NCBI GenBank assembly: GCA_947177325.1
Contig: CAMWUH010000100.1
Span: forward strand, 1-7,330
Direction: 5' to 3'
DNA from: an uncultured Bacteroidales bacterium
Lineage (GTDB): Bacteria > Bacteroidota > Bacteroidia > Bacteroidales > Muribaculaceae
DNA length: 7,330 nt
This document shows positions 1 through 6,666 of this stretch, piece by piece (position 1 is the stretch's first letter; each line of letters starts with the position of its first letter). The translations under genes and the position numbers were made by a program. The notes beneath the pieces were generated by a model that did no database searches, was not told the origin of the DNA, and saw nothing but the letters and a program-made list of their open reading frames with translations.

Positions 1-404
1 GTGCATGGAATGTCGCCGACCTCCCCAACATGGCCCTCCCTCCCTGCCACGCTTTCTTTCAGTTCTATGTGGCCGACGGACGCCTGTCGCTCCAACTCTA
101 TCAGCGCTCGGCCGACACCTTCCTCGGTGTCCCTTTCAACATCGCGTCCTATGCCCTTCTGCTACAGATGATGGCCCAAGTCACAGGGCTTCGCGCCGGC
201 GACTTTGTCCACACCCTCGGCGATACACATATCTATCGCAACCACTTCGAGCAGGCTCGTCTGCAACTGACGCGCGAGCCTCGCCCTCTTCCCAAAATGA
301 TTATCAACCCCGACGTAAAATCAATATTTGATTTCCATTACGACGACTTCCAGCTCATTGACTATGACCCGCACCCCCACATCGCAGCAGCCGTTTCAGT
401 CTGA
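1..404 (+). CDS. thyA: Thymidylate synthase, C-terminal part (5' end outside window)
   Basis: Converts dUMP to dTMP in the cytoplasm using 5,10-methylene-tetrahydrofolate as both carbon donor and reductant, releasing dihydrofolate. The reading frame is already open at base 3 and ends at TGA 402-404. The visible 133 or so residues align by eye with the second half of E. coli ThyA (264 aa), so about half the protein lies to the left. Seen directly: the catalytic cysteine in PPCHAFFQFYV (Cys codon 45-47), the dUMP-binding LYQRSAD, the FNIASYALL helix, GDTHIYRNH, the REPRPLP segment and a YDPHPHI C-terminus. All the key residues in this half are present, so it should be functional. It lies directly upstream of folA, whose product recycles the dihydrofolate it makes; the two stops and starts are within 40 bases, suggesting one transcript. 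Confidence 0.96.
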   Translation, partial: AWNVADLPNMALPPCHAFFQFYVADGRLSLQLYQRSADTFLGVPFNIASYALLLQMMAQVTGLRAGDFVHTLGDTHIYRNHFEQARLQLTREPRPLPKMIINPDVKSIFDFHYDDFQLIDYDPHPHIAAAVSV

Positions 405-927
405 TAACGCCAATACTTCGGCACCGCGCATGATTTTGGCTATGGGCCGTGACCACGCCATTGGCCATCAAGGCAACCTGCTTTGTCACCTATCAGCCGA
501 CCTACGCCGCTTCAAGCAGCTGACGTTGGGCCACGCCATAATCATGGGGCGCAAAACATTTGACTCACTTCCTAAAGGTGCTCTCCCCGGGCGTCGCAAC
601 ATCGTCGTGACCCGCAACTCCGCCTGGTCAGCTCCCGGCGTCGAAACAGCATCATCGCTTGATGAAGCAATAGCTCTCGCATCCACTACCGATTCAACCC
701 CCTATATTATAGGAGGGGGTCAGATCTATCGTCAGGCTCTCCCGCTGGTCAGCCTCATTGAGCTGACACTGATTGATGCCGACTTCCCCGACGCCGACAC
801 CCGCCTCCCCGAGCTCACCCTCACCGACTGGCAAATCACTGAAACCACGCTCCCCGCTGAAACCCCGGTATCCTCATCCCCCGCGCCTGAACCCCCCTTC
901 CGCTTCCTCACCCTCACCCACCTCTAA
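364..927 (+). CDS. folA: Dihydrofolate reductase with Cys in place of the active-site Trp
   Basis: Reduces dihydrofolate to tetrahydrofolate with NADPH; partner of ThyA just upstream. Seen: MILAMGRDHAIG (first strand and Met20-loop start), SADLRRFK with the catalytic acid (Asp46 here, E. coli Asp27), IIMGRKTFDSLP (NADPH phosphate region), LPGRRNIVVTRN, IIGGGQIYRQALP and a C-terminal FRFLTLTHL strand. The residue matching E. coli Trp22 is Cys (TGT 484-486), and Pro21 is Leu. The start is uncertain. ATG 364 gives 187 aa and overlaps thyA by 41 bases; ATG 430 gives 165 aa, close to the usual 160, but loses the first residues of beta-strand 1. I prefer 364 slightly because it leaves that strand whole; TTG 328 is also in frame. 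No Shine-Dalgarno helps choose. A Ser/Pro-rich stretch lies near the C-terminus (residues about 165-175). Confidence 0.93.
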   Translation: MTRTPTSQQPFQSDNANTSAPRMILAMGRDHAIGHQGNLLCHLSADLRRFKQLTLGHAIIMGRKTFDSLPKGALPGRRNIVVTRNSAWSAPGVETASSLDEAIALASTTDSTPYIIGGGQIYRQALPLVSLIELTLIDADFPDADTRLPELTLTDWQITETTLPAETPVSSSPAPEPPFRFLTLTHL

Positions 928-942
928 CCGACTCCTCCGGTT
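926..942 (+). terminator. Weak hairpin after folA
   Basis: AACCG (926-930) and CGGTT (938-942) form a 5-bp stem with a 7-base loop, starting in the folA stop codon. The sequence that follows is AT-rich (CAATATTTG) but has no real T-run, so this is at best a weak end for the thyA-folA transcript. Confidence 0.3.
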
Positions 943-1209
943 CAATATTTGCTATCGCCGGATATTTAGTAGATCTTTTAATAAGTTAATATTACTGTCC
1001 GCTAAAAGATTCAAACCGGGTAGTCGTGAAATTGATATGGGAGCTAAGCATCTTTTGGAAAGACGGGGCCTTGTATGGAAATTCAATGATAGGAAAAACA
1101 AATAAAACTAAGAGAACCTGGTGTGTTGATTGTTGTTAGTGGAGGTAAAATAGCATATACTATGCCTGATAGTGCCAAGGTCATTCCACTTGCGTGCCTG
1201 AACGACTAA
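943..1209 (+). pseudogene. Possible decayed coding remnant, split by a frameshift
   Basis: Two open stretches in different frames lie end to end. The first (frame of base 944) has the possible start ATG 1037 and ends at TAA 1103-1105, giving a basic peptide containing KHLLERRG and LVWKFNDRK. The second (frame of base 1093) runs to TAA 1207-1209 with REPGVLIVVSGGK and IAYTMPDSAK. Adding one A to the A-run at 1094-1098 joins them into one peptide of about 56 residues from Met 1037. I do not recognise the family. The stretch is clearly more AT-rich than thyA-folA to its left, which would fit a transferred or degraded gene. It may equally be chance open frame in a non-coding gap. Confidence 0.25.
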
Positions 1210-1312
1210 TGGTTGTGAATGAATATGATCCGAGATGACTGATCAGCCAAACAGGAAGCTACTTTTCTTAGGGTGGTGTAATCCGAAGGTGCAACCTCCT
1301 TTTAACCCACAA

Positions 1313-1343
1313 TTTGATATCTTAAAAAAAAGATGTAACTTTG
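1313..1343 (+). promoter_or_regulatory. Bacteroidetes-type housekeeping promoter for fabD
   Basis: TTTG at 1313-1316, a 19-base spacer, then TAACTTTG at 1336-1343. This matches the known Bacteroidetes sigma-ABfr pattern (TTTG, 19 bases, TAnnTTTG) at every fixed position. Transcription would begin near 1347, leaving a leader of about 135-140 nt before the fabD start at 1485. Confidence 0.85.
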
Positions 1344-1349
1344 CAGAGT

Positions 1350-1439
1350 CGATTTAAATCGCTCCGAGAGATTCTCAATCTCCCTTGCCGGGGTGTTGCA
1401 GAATAGGAGAAGCAACCCTAAAATTGGAGCCGACCTCCA
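1350..1439 (+). promoter_or_regulatory. Structured 5' leader of fabD
   Basis: Four consecutive inverted repeats lie between the promoter and fabD. They are a 12-bp palindrome CGATTTAAATCG (1350-1361); GAGATT/AATCTC with a 3-base loop (1368-1382); GTTGC/GCAAC (1395-1399 and 1412-1416), extended by three more pairs (one G-T) across a bulged T; and TGGAG/CTCCA (1425-1429 and 1435-1439). Such a chain of helices suggests a folded regulatory leader, but it matches no riboswitch class I can name. A five-codon frame, ATG 1444 to TAA 1459-1461 (MNLKT), follows the last hairpin. The region just before the fabD ATG is A-rich and unpaired. Confidence 0.45.
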
Positions 1440-1484
1440 CTCCATGAACTTGAAAACTTAAACTATTATTATCATACAAAAGAA

Positions 1485-2363
1485 ATGAAAGCATTTGTTT
1501 TTCCCGGACAGGGTGCCCAATTTGTGGGCATGGGCAAAGACCTCTACGACAATAATGAGGTGGCCCGCGAAATGTTTGAAAAAGCTAACGAAATTCTTGG
1601 TTTCCGCATCACTGATTTAATGTTTGCCGGTACTGACGAAGACCTCCGTCAAACCAAGGTGACTCAACCCGCAATCTTCCTCCACTCAGTTATCCTTGCT
1701 AAAACTCTTGAGCAGGAAATGACTCCCGACATGGTGGCCGGTCACTCTTTGGGTGAGTTCTCTGCATTGGTTGCTGCCGGTGCGCTTTCGTTTGAAGATG
1801 GCCTGAAACTGGTTTCGGCTCGCGCTATGGCTATGCAAAAAGCTTGCGAGGTTAACCCCTCGACTATGGCAGCCGTGTTAGCTTTGCCCGATGAAAAAGT
1901 TGAAGAAATCTGTGCCGGCATTGACGGAGTGGTTGTTTGTGCCAACTACAACTGCCCCGGTCAGCTCGTTATCTCAGGCGAGAACGATGCTATTGACAAA
2001 GCTTGCGAACAACTCCTCGCTGCCGGTGCCAAACGCGCGCTGAAACTCAAAGTTGGTGGCGGTTTCCACTCTCCCTGCATGGAGCCCGCTCGTGCCGAAC
2101 TCGCAGCCGCTATCGAAGCAACTAACTTCTCAAAACCCATCTGTCCCGTTTACCAAAACGTTGACGCTCTGCCCCACACCGATCCCGCCGAAATCAAAGC
2201 TAACCTGGTGGCTCAACTGACTGCCCCCGTGCGCTGGACTCAAACCATTAAAAACATGATTGCCGACGGTGCAACTGAGTTTGTTGAAATTGGCCCGGGT
2301 AAAGTGCTCCAAGGCCTTATCGCCAAAATCGACCGCGAAGCCGCTACCTCCGGTCGCCAGTAA
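1485..2363 (+). CDS. fabD: Malonyl-CoA:acyl carrier protein transacylase
   Basis: Moves malonyl from CoA to the phosphopantetheine arm of acyl carrier protein, supplying extender units for type II fatty acid synthesis in the cytoplasm. The 292-aa product is slightly shorter than E. coli FabD (309 aa) and is complete. Seen: N-terminal FVFPGQGAQ (residues 4-12), the nucleophile Ser88 in GHSLGE (86-91), Arg113 in SARAM which holds the malonyl carboxylate, the catalytic His195 in GGGFHSP, and VEIGPGKVLQGL near the C-terminus. The ATG at 1485 places the PGQG motif at the usual distance, and the bases before it are A-rich with no Shine-Dalgarno, normal for the phylum. It stands alone rather than in a fab cluster, behind its own promoter and a long structured leader, and faces mdh tail to tail. 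Confidence 0.97.
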   Translation: MKAFVFPGQGAQFVGMGKDLYDNNEVAREMFEKANEILGFRITDLMFAGTDEDLRQTKVTQPAIFLHSVILAKTLEQEMTPDMVAGHSLGEFSALVAAGALSFEDGLKLVSARAMAMQKACEVNPSTMAAVLALPDEKVEEICAGIDGVVVCANYNCPGQLVISGENDAIDKACEQLLAAGAKRALKLKVGGGFHSPCMEPARAELAAAIEATNFSKPICPVYQNVDALPHTDPAEIKANLVAQLTAPVRWTQTIKNMIADGATEFVEIGPGKVLQGLIAKIDREAATSGRQ

Positions 2364-2402
2364 TCACTATATCAGGCCTCACGGTCCGGATATTATAAGA
2401 AT

Positions 2403-2443
2403 AAGCGCTTACAGTCAATAATGGCTGCAAGCGCTTTTATTTT
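2403..2443 (+). terminator. Rho-independent terminator between convergent fabD and mdh
   Basis: AAGCGCTT (2403-2410) pairs with AAGCGCTT (2429-2436), and CAG/CTG continues the stem after one A-C mismatch, with a 10-base loop. On the + strand it is followed by a T-rich tail, TTTTATTTTG, so it ends fabD. The arms are self-complementary, so the same hairpin forms on the - strand, where it is followed by TATTCTTATAATA. It can therefore also end mdh, whose stop codon is about 30 bases away. Confidence 0.8.
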
Positions 2444-2465
2444 GTTTAAGCAAAAGTAATTGTGA

Positions 2466-3467
2466 TTAGCTGAGGTGGGAGTTGAATTTGCTCCAGTCAG
2501 CCACGGGGGGCATGATGCCGAGGTCGATGACTTCGTCGCGCATGGCGCAAAGATGCTCGTAGCTCTTTTCAAGTTCGGCCATCTCGGCGGGTGTGCCTTT
2601 TACGTCGACAGTGTGGATGCCGGTTGCATCGATAGTAGTCTCCATAGCCATCATTATGTGGCCGAACTGAGGAGTGTTGATGTAGGTGCCGGCAGGCCAG
2701 CGGAAAGGCTTGCCACCCATTGCGGCTGCAATCATTTCGATTGACAGATATGCAGGTGACTGGAATGAAGAGCGGCCTCGCAGGTCAATGATATGTTTGC
2801 CGCCTTGGATAACGTCGACTTTCATTTTCTCCCAGTCTTCAGCGGGGAGAGCCTCGGTACCGATGATTTCAGTCAGAGGTTTGCCGTCAACGGTTGTGGT
2901 TGATGCAAACACTGCCATTTGCTCACCGTGGCCGCCGTAGGTACGTGAATTGACAACTTTGTCAGGGCTGATGTGGAAATATTTTGCGAGTTCGCTGCGG
3001 AGCCGAGTAGAGTCAAGTGCAGCGAGTGTAGCTACGCGGTCGGGTGCAATGCCTGAGTAGATGAGTGTTACGAGACCGGTTATGTCGGCGGGGTTGAAAA
3101 TCACTACTACGAATTTCACGTCGGGACAGTAGGCTTTGACATTTTTGCCAAATTCCTCGGCAATCTGAGCATTGCCTTTGAGAAGATCCTCGCGAGTCAT
3201 GCCTGCTTTGCGGGCAGCCCCACCCGACGACACGATGTATTTGGCACCGGTGAAAGCCTCTTTGGCATCGGTAGTGAAAGTGATGTTAACGCCTTCAAAA
3301 CCGCAGTGGAAAAGCTCTTCGGCCACGCCTTCCAAAGCGGGGCCGTAGGGGTCGTAGAGGGTGATGTTAGGGGTGAGACCCATCATAATTGCAGTTTGGG
3401 CCATGTTAGAGCCAATCATGCCGGCAGCGCCCACGATCAGCAATTTTTCGTCAGTAAGAAATTTCAT
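2466..3467 (-). CDS. mdh: NAD-dependent malate dehydrogenase
   Basis: Interconverts malate and oxaloacetate with NAD(H) in the cytoplasm; in anaerobic Bacteroidales it usually runs toward malate on the route to fumarate, succinate and propionate. The 333-aa product has the lactate/malate dehydrogenase layout: Rossmann loop GAAGMIGS (residues 13-20), Asp39 at the end of strand 2 for the NAD ribose, Arg86 and Arg92 in the substrate loop GGAARKAGMTRE (82-93; the Arg marks malate rather than lactate use), NPADITG (125-131), Asp152 and Arg155 in LDSTR, and the catalytic His180 in YGGHGEQ. All active-site residues are present. The start at 3467 is directly supported because the glycine loop must lie close to the N-terminus. 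No clear TTTG/TAnnTTTG promoter is visible in the 140 bases upstream. Confidence 0.96.
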   Translation of the reverse strand: MKFLTDEKLLIVGAAGMIGSNMAQTAIMMGLTPNITLYDPYGPALEGVAEELFHCGFEGVNITFTTDAKEAFTGAKYIVSSGGAARKAGMTREDLLKGNAQIAEEFGKNVKAYCPDVKFVVVIFNPADITGLVTLIYSGIAPDRVATLAALDSTRLRSELAKYFHISPDKVVNSRTYGGHGEQMAVFASTTTVDGKPLTEIIGTEALPAEDWEKMKVDVIQGGKHIIDLRGRSSFQSPAYLSIEMIAAAMGGKPFRWPAGTYINTPQFGHIMMAMETTIDATGIHTVDVKGTPAEMAELEKSYEHLCAMRDEVIDLGIMPPVADWSKFNSHLS

Positions 3468-3553
3468 GGTTATAAATGAAGTTAAGAAGTTTATTCTTTA
3501 TCTGTAATAACAATGGCCGCCGGCAATTGGTTTTGGAGATAAGGCATTAAAAT

Positions 3554-3581
3554 GAGCTGCGACGATTGCCCGCCGCAGCTC
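3554..3581 (-). terminator. Hairpin terminator after the outer-membrane protein gene
   Basis: GAGCTGCG (3554-3561) and CGCAGCTC (3574-3581) form a perfect 8-bp GC-rich stem with a 12-base loop, 26 bases past the stop codon at 3608. Read on the - strand it is followed by ATTTTAA, a short T-tract. It separates the sigma/outer-membrane gene group from mdh. Confidence 0.7.
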
Positions 3582-3607
3582 TCGCTTTCTGCATGAAGTT
3601 TTAAATG

Positions 3608-5695
3608 TCATTTAAGAATACTTGAGGCGGTGCCCGTCTGTTGGCCGGCTTCATTACCCCGTTGTATTTTTTTACCGAAGCCTATGGTGTAGGTTGCCGA
3701 GACAAGAATGAAACAGTGGTTGCCGGTGTTATAATAGGTCTTGTCGATTTCGTAATATCGGCTTTTCATCTCTGAGGTCGCCGACGTCCAGTTCCAACGG
3801 AATGGATTGGTGACACGCGCCTGCAAGTTCCAAGTCGAATTGCCCCAACCCACAATGGCGGAGTATGCGCTTTTCTCGATAGTCCATGTGCCGGTCATAA
3901 ATCCGTCGCAATAGGCCTGCGGAGATTGGTACTGGAGACCGAAATTCCAATTGCCTGCATAATAGAAGGCCTGCACATACCATAACAAACGTTGTTTAGT
4001 CCAATTATAAGGGGTGCCGTTTTCAACAATCCTGTGTGAAAACTGTCCGTTGATTGTCAGATTATTATTGAGCAATCGGGCGGTTGCGCTGACTCCATAT
4101 AGCCATACGCGGTACTTGCCGCCTTGCTGGCTGATGGTTCGGAGTATGCCGTCGGCCGAGGGGCTATAGTCGTAGGCATATCTGTTGCCATAAAAGGTGC
4201 CGTCGCCAAAAACCGACATATTCCACCGGTTGTCGGGCATCCAGGTGTAACTCAATCTGGCGTTGTAGCCTTTATAGGGCCGTAGCTCCGGATTGCCGGT
4301 ATAGCTCATCAGAGGGTTGGACTGAATTACGGCATTGCTCAGGGTTGATGAGGCCGGGATACCGGTAAAATAATGAAAGTCGGAGCTGAATGAGTTTTTA
4401 TTATTCAAGGAATATTGTATGGAGGCGTCGACCCATGGTTGCAGACTGTGCTCGCTGTCATCTCCAAACCTGGAGTTTTCGTAGTTGAAACCTCCGTCGA
4501 CCACTGCATTAATTTTTTGGTTGCTGTAGTTATACATGAGCCCGGGGCCTATGCGCATCATTGTCAGACGATCGGTTACGGCTGCGGTGCCGGTATAGTT
4601 GGTGTGGTTATTATGGTAATAGCCGTTGAAGATGGCTGTAAGTTTACCTGCTTTGTTGAAGTCGTGGACCCAACGCAATGTGCCTGTCAGATTATGTGAG
4701 TCGTCAACAGCCCCGTTTTCATATTCCTTTCCCGATGTCTCGGAGTAAAGACTGTGGCTGCGCGTGTGGGCGTAGGAATAATAGGAGTTGAAATTAATGG
4801 TGTTTTGACGTGGAAGCACGAAGTTCCAAAACCCTGAGTAAGTTATCGAGCTGTTACGGGAGTTTTGAATATCGGAGTAGGCTGTTGCGGGAGAAATCTC
4901 AGGCGAGAATAATACCTGTCCCGATGAGTTGCGTGCGGGATTAAAGAAAAAGTTTGCTCCCAGAGTGTTGACCAAAGTGATTCTCTCGTTGTTGTAGGTA
5001 GCCTTTAACGTGGGCCAAAGAGACCGTTCCCTGACTTTTGAATCTAATGGAGTAGATGTGCGTTGAAAAACAGATTCGCTCCCGTCGGGTTGAGGCAACC
5101 GATAGGTTTCAACCGATTTTTGACACAACCGGTCGTTGGCTGAATACCATGTGCCGACACCTATGTCGTAGGTCATCTTGCGATGCTGAAGCTTGGCAAA
5201 CAAGTTGAGCTGTCCCGAGTTAGAAATGAAAAACTCATTGGCGTAGGCCTTGACGTAGCCCCCATATTCGTAGTGCTGCATTACGAAGTTTACGACATGG
5301 GCTTTGCCGAGAAAACGCGGATCAGCGGGGAAGTCGTAGTACTCTACTTTTTTGACATCTGACATTGCCATGGCATTAAGGTCTTGCTCCGAGGCTGGCA
5401 TATAGTCGATAAAGAGGTCGACCTCCTGTCCTGAATTGGTTTTTACGCTGCTCCCGTCAACGAGTCCAAGTTGAGGGATGGCCATGTGGGAGAGTAGTTG
5501 AGGTCCGTTTTGAGCGGCATTTTTCTGCTTGCGAGTAGGCAGATAGGTCGACATTATAGCCGACGTACGCTGCATTTGGGCGTTTACAACTATTTCCTTT
5601 AGCTCCCGGGTTGAGATTGTGTCGGCCGCTTCTTGTGCTGTAGACGACAGGTAAATAGCTGATATAATGGCTGATAATATGATGAGATGTTTCAT
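3608..5695 (-). CDS. Outer-membrane beta-barrel protein with TonB-plug-like N-terminus
   Basis: A 695-aa exported protein. Residues 1-20 form a signal peptide (basic MKH, hydrophobic core, STA before QE), so ATG 5695 is chosen over GTG 5725, which would bury the signal behind ten polar residues. Residues about 33-140 look like a TonB-receptor plug: KEIVVNAQ, LLSHMAIPQLGLVD, a VDLFIDYMP strand, VKKVEYYDFPADPRFLG and VVNFVM. The rest, to about 675, is alternating aromatic/polar strands rich in Tyr, Trp and Asn, ending in SATYTIGFGKKI plus a short polar tail. This is the pattern of the Bacteroidetes outer-membrane beta-barrel (OMP_b-brl_3-like) relatives of TonB receptors. Unlike many of these it has no carboxypeptidase-regulatory-like domain before the plug. 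Substrate cannot be told. It lies 84 bases after the small exported protein gene, with no clear promoter or terminator between, so it may be the last gene of the sigma operon. Confidence 0.85.
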   Translation of the reverse strand: MKHLIILSAIISAIYLSSTAQEAADTISTRELKEIVVNAQMQRTSAIMSTYLPTRKQKNAAQNGPQLLSHMAIPQLGLVDGSSVKTNSGQEVDLFIDYMPASEQDLNAMAMSDVKKVEYYDFPADPRFLGKAHVVNFVMQHYEYGGYVKAYANEFFISNSGQLNLFAKLQHRKMTYDIGVGTWYSANDRLCQKSVETYRLPQPDGSESVFQRTSTPLDSKVRERSLWPTLKATYNNERITLVNTLGANFFFNPARNSSGQVLFSPEISPATAYSDIQNSRNSSITYSGFWNFVLPRQNTINFNSYYSYAHTRSHSLYSETSGKEYENGAVDDSHNLTGTLRWVHDFNKAGKLTAIFNGYYHNNHTNYTGTAAVTDRLTMMRIGPGLMYNYSNQKINAVVDGGFNYENSRFGDDSEHSLQPWVDASIQYSLNNKNSFSSDFHYFTGIPASSTLSNAVIQSNPLMSYTGNPELRPYKGYNARLSYTWMPDNRWNMSVFGDGTFYGNRYAYDYSPSADGILRTISQQGGKYRVWLYGVSATARLLNNNLTINGQFSHRIVENGTPYNWTKQRLLWYVQAFYYAGNWNFGLQYQSPQAYCDGFMTGTWTIEKSAYSAIVGWGNSTWNLQARVTNPFRWNWTSATSEMKSRYYEIDKTYYNTGNHCFILVSATYTIGFGKKIQRGNEAGQQTGTASSILK

Positions 5696-5779
5696 GATGA
5701 TGAGACGTGGATTACCTGTAGACACTCTTGGAGAGCATCCACTTAATTAATGTTTCGGGTAAAATAACTTAGGGTGGGA

Positions 5780-6169
5780 TTATTTGAAGGCTTCAGGCAC
5801 GCCCTGAACGAATAGATTTACAAAACCGTTGTTGTCGCGGAAAAAGCCTATACTGATGACGTACCCGTTGTTGTTGATATTGAGAATAGTGCAATCACGC
5901 CGGTTTGTCGGGTCATAACGTTCCACAACGTTGAATGCCTTGGCTTTATCCTTTTCGACAGCTTTCTCTACCTCTTTCAGTAACTTTCTGTCGTTTTCGG
6001 CTGTAATGCATCGGAAGTTATCATCGTTGTTCTCAATCTTTACGATATTGTATCCTTTGGTTTTGAGATCATTTCGCTCGAAAATCTTTTCACAGGCGAG
6101 ATTTGGGGGTGTGGCAAAGGCTGCAACTGCCATGATTACCGCTATTGTTAGGGCGAGAATACGTTTCAT
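5780..6169 (-). CDS. Small exported protein of unknown function
   Basis: A 129-aa product I cannot name. It begins with a clear signal peptide (MKRI, then a hydrophobic stretch to FAT at 18-20), giving a mature domain of about 109 aa. The mature part mixes short beta-like segments (YNIVKIE, YVISIGFF, VNLFVQG) with one charged helix (residues 58-78, rich in Lys and Glu), and has cysteines at 26, 54 and 93. Its start overlaps the stop of the anti-sigma-like gene as ATGA (6169-6166), so the two are probably translated together. Small exported proteins often follow ECF sigma/anti-sigma pairs in Bacteroidales (DUF4252-type and similar), and this may be one of those, but I cannot assign it to a family from sequence alone. 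It is probably periplasmic; no lipobox is seen. Confidence 0.8.
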   Translation of the reverse strand: MKRILALTIAVIMAVAAFATPPNLACEKIFERNDLKTKGYNIVKIENNDDNFRCITAENDRKLLKEVEKAVEKDKAKAFNVVERYDPTNRRDCTILNINNNGYVISIGFFRDNNGFVNLFVQGVPEAFK

Positions 6170-6666
6170 AATCTATTCTGGATAAAGTTTAAGTAATCGA
6201 TAGTTTCTTTTTGAACTGAGAGGGCACTTTCAGTGGTTGTTTCAAGCAGTTTCATACATTCGGCTTGAGTTTGCAATGCTTTCTGTTGGGCCAGGTCTCC
6301 GCTGAGTCTGTTGCCGTTGACATAGACTGTATAGCTTTCACTATTATCGTTTAAGAGCGTTGTCTTGTTGAAAATACCAATCGCTACGGCAGCCACTATT
6401 GCAATCGATGCGGCTACGGTCAGTGGCCTTAACCAGCGTTGCCGACGTCTGCTGTAGATAAGCTTCGTGGACTTCGCGGGGGAGGCGATAGTGGCGACGA
6501 TACCCATTGTTTCGCGCGCTTCGTCGATCGCCGGCGTTGACAGCCCGGTCGACAGCAATACAAGCTCCAGCTCCTTCTCCTCCAACTTCGTCATGCGACA
6601 ATCGAGATAGGCACGAGCAAGCGAGTCGAGTTCCTCTATTGTTAGATTAATATTGTCGGTTTTCAT
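6166..6666 (-). CDS. Short single-pass membrane protein, probable anti-sigma factor
   Basis: A 166-aa protein with an N-terminal cytoplasmic part (1-80), a positively charged patch RRRQRWLR (73-80), one transmembrane helix (81-99, from PLTVAAS to IGIF) and a periplasmic tail of about 65 aa. The N-terminus has the pattern YLDCRMTKLEEKELELVLLS (20-39), which resembles the tyrosine/EE motif that opens many Bacteroidales anti-sigma proteins. The periplasmic tail starts with YTVYVNGNRLSGD, like the VNGK segment seen after the helix in small partners of ECF sigma factors. There is no zinc-binding HxxxCxxC motif and no FecR-sized periplasmic domain. Its ATG (6666) overlaps the sigma factor stop as ATGA. 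The role of binding and holding the sigma factor is inferred from topology and position. Confidence 0.7.
   Translation of the reverse strand: MKTDNINLTIEELDSLARAYLDCRMTKLEEKELELVLLSTGLSTPAIDEARETMGIVATIASPAKSTKLIYSRRRQRWLRPLTVAASIAIVAAVAIGIFNKTTLLNDNSESYTVYVNGNRLSGDLAQQKALQTQAECMKLLETTTESALSVQKETIDYLNFIQNRL

Noticed and set aside
5..331. + strand open frame inside thyA
   Set aside because: Out-of-frame reading of thymidylate synthase, rich in Arg, Pro and Ser with no family resemblance.
773..1036. + strand open frame overlapping the end of folA
   Set aside because: Up to 927 it is an out-of-frame reading of folA, giving Pro/Ser-rich low-complexity sequence; only the part beyond folA is considered, as a possible remnant.
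1200..1310. Possible tRNA or other RNA gene in the folA-fabD gap
   Set aside because: Looked for a cloverleaf and CCA end around GGTGGTGTAATCC and GGTGCAACC; the arms do not pair well and no T-loop is present.
943..1312. Insertion sequence with terminal inverted repeats
   Set aside because: No matching inverted ends or flanking target duplications were found, and no transposase motif is recognisable.
4415..4699. + strand open frame inside the outer-membrane protein gene
   Set aside because: Antisense to a well-supported barrel gene; hydrophobic valine-rich translation is the expected shadow of Asn/Tyr-rich strands.
5696..5779. Separate promoter for the outer-membrane protein gene
   Set aside because: No TAnnTTTG match was found on the - strand here, only AT-rich sequence and a 4-bp CTCT/AGAG hairpin.
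5931..6185. + strand open frame rich in Ser and Phe opposite the small exported protein
   Set aside because: Reverse complement of a Lys/Glu-rich coding stretch gives Ser/Phe runs; no independent support.
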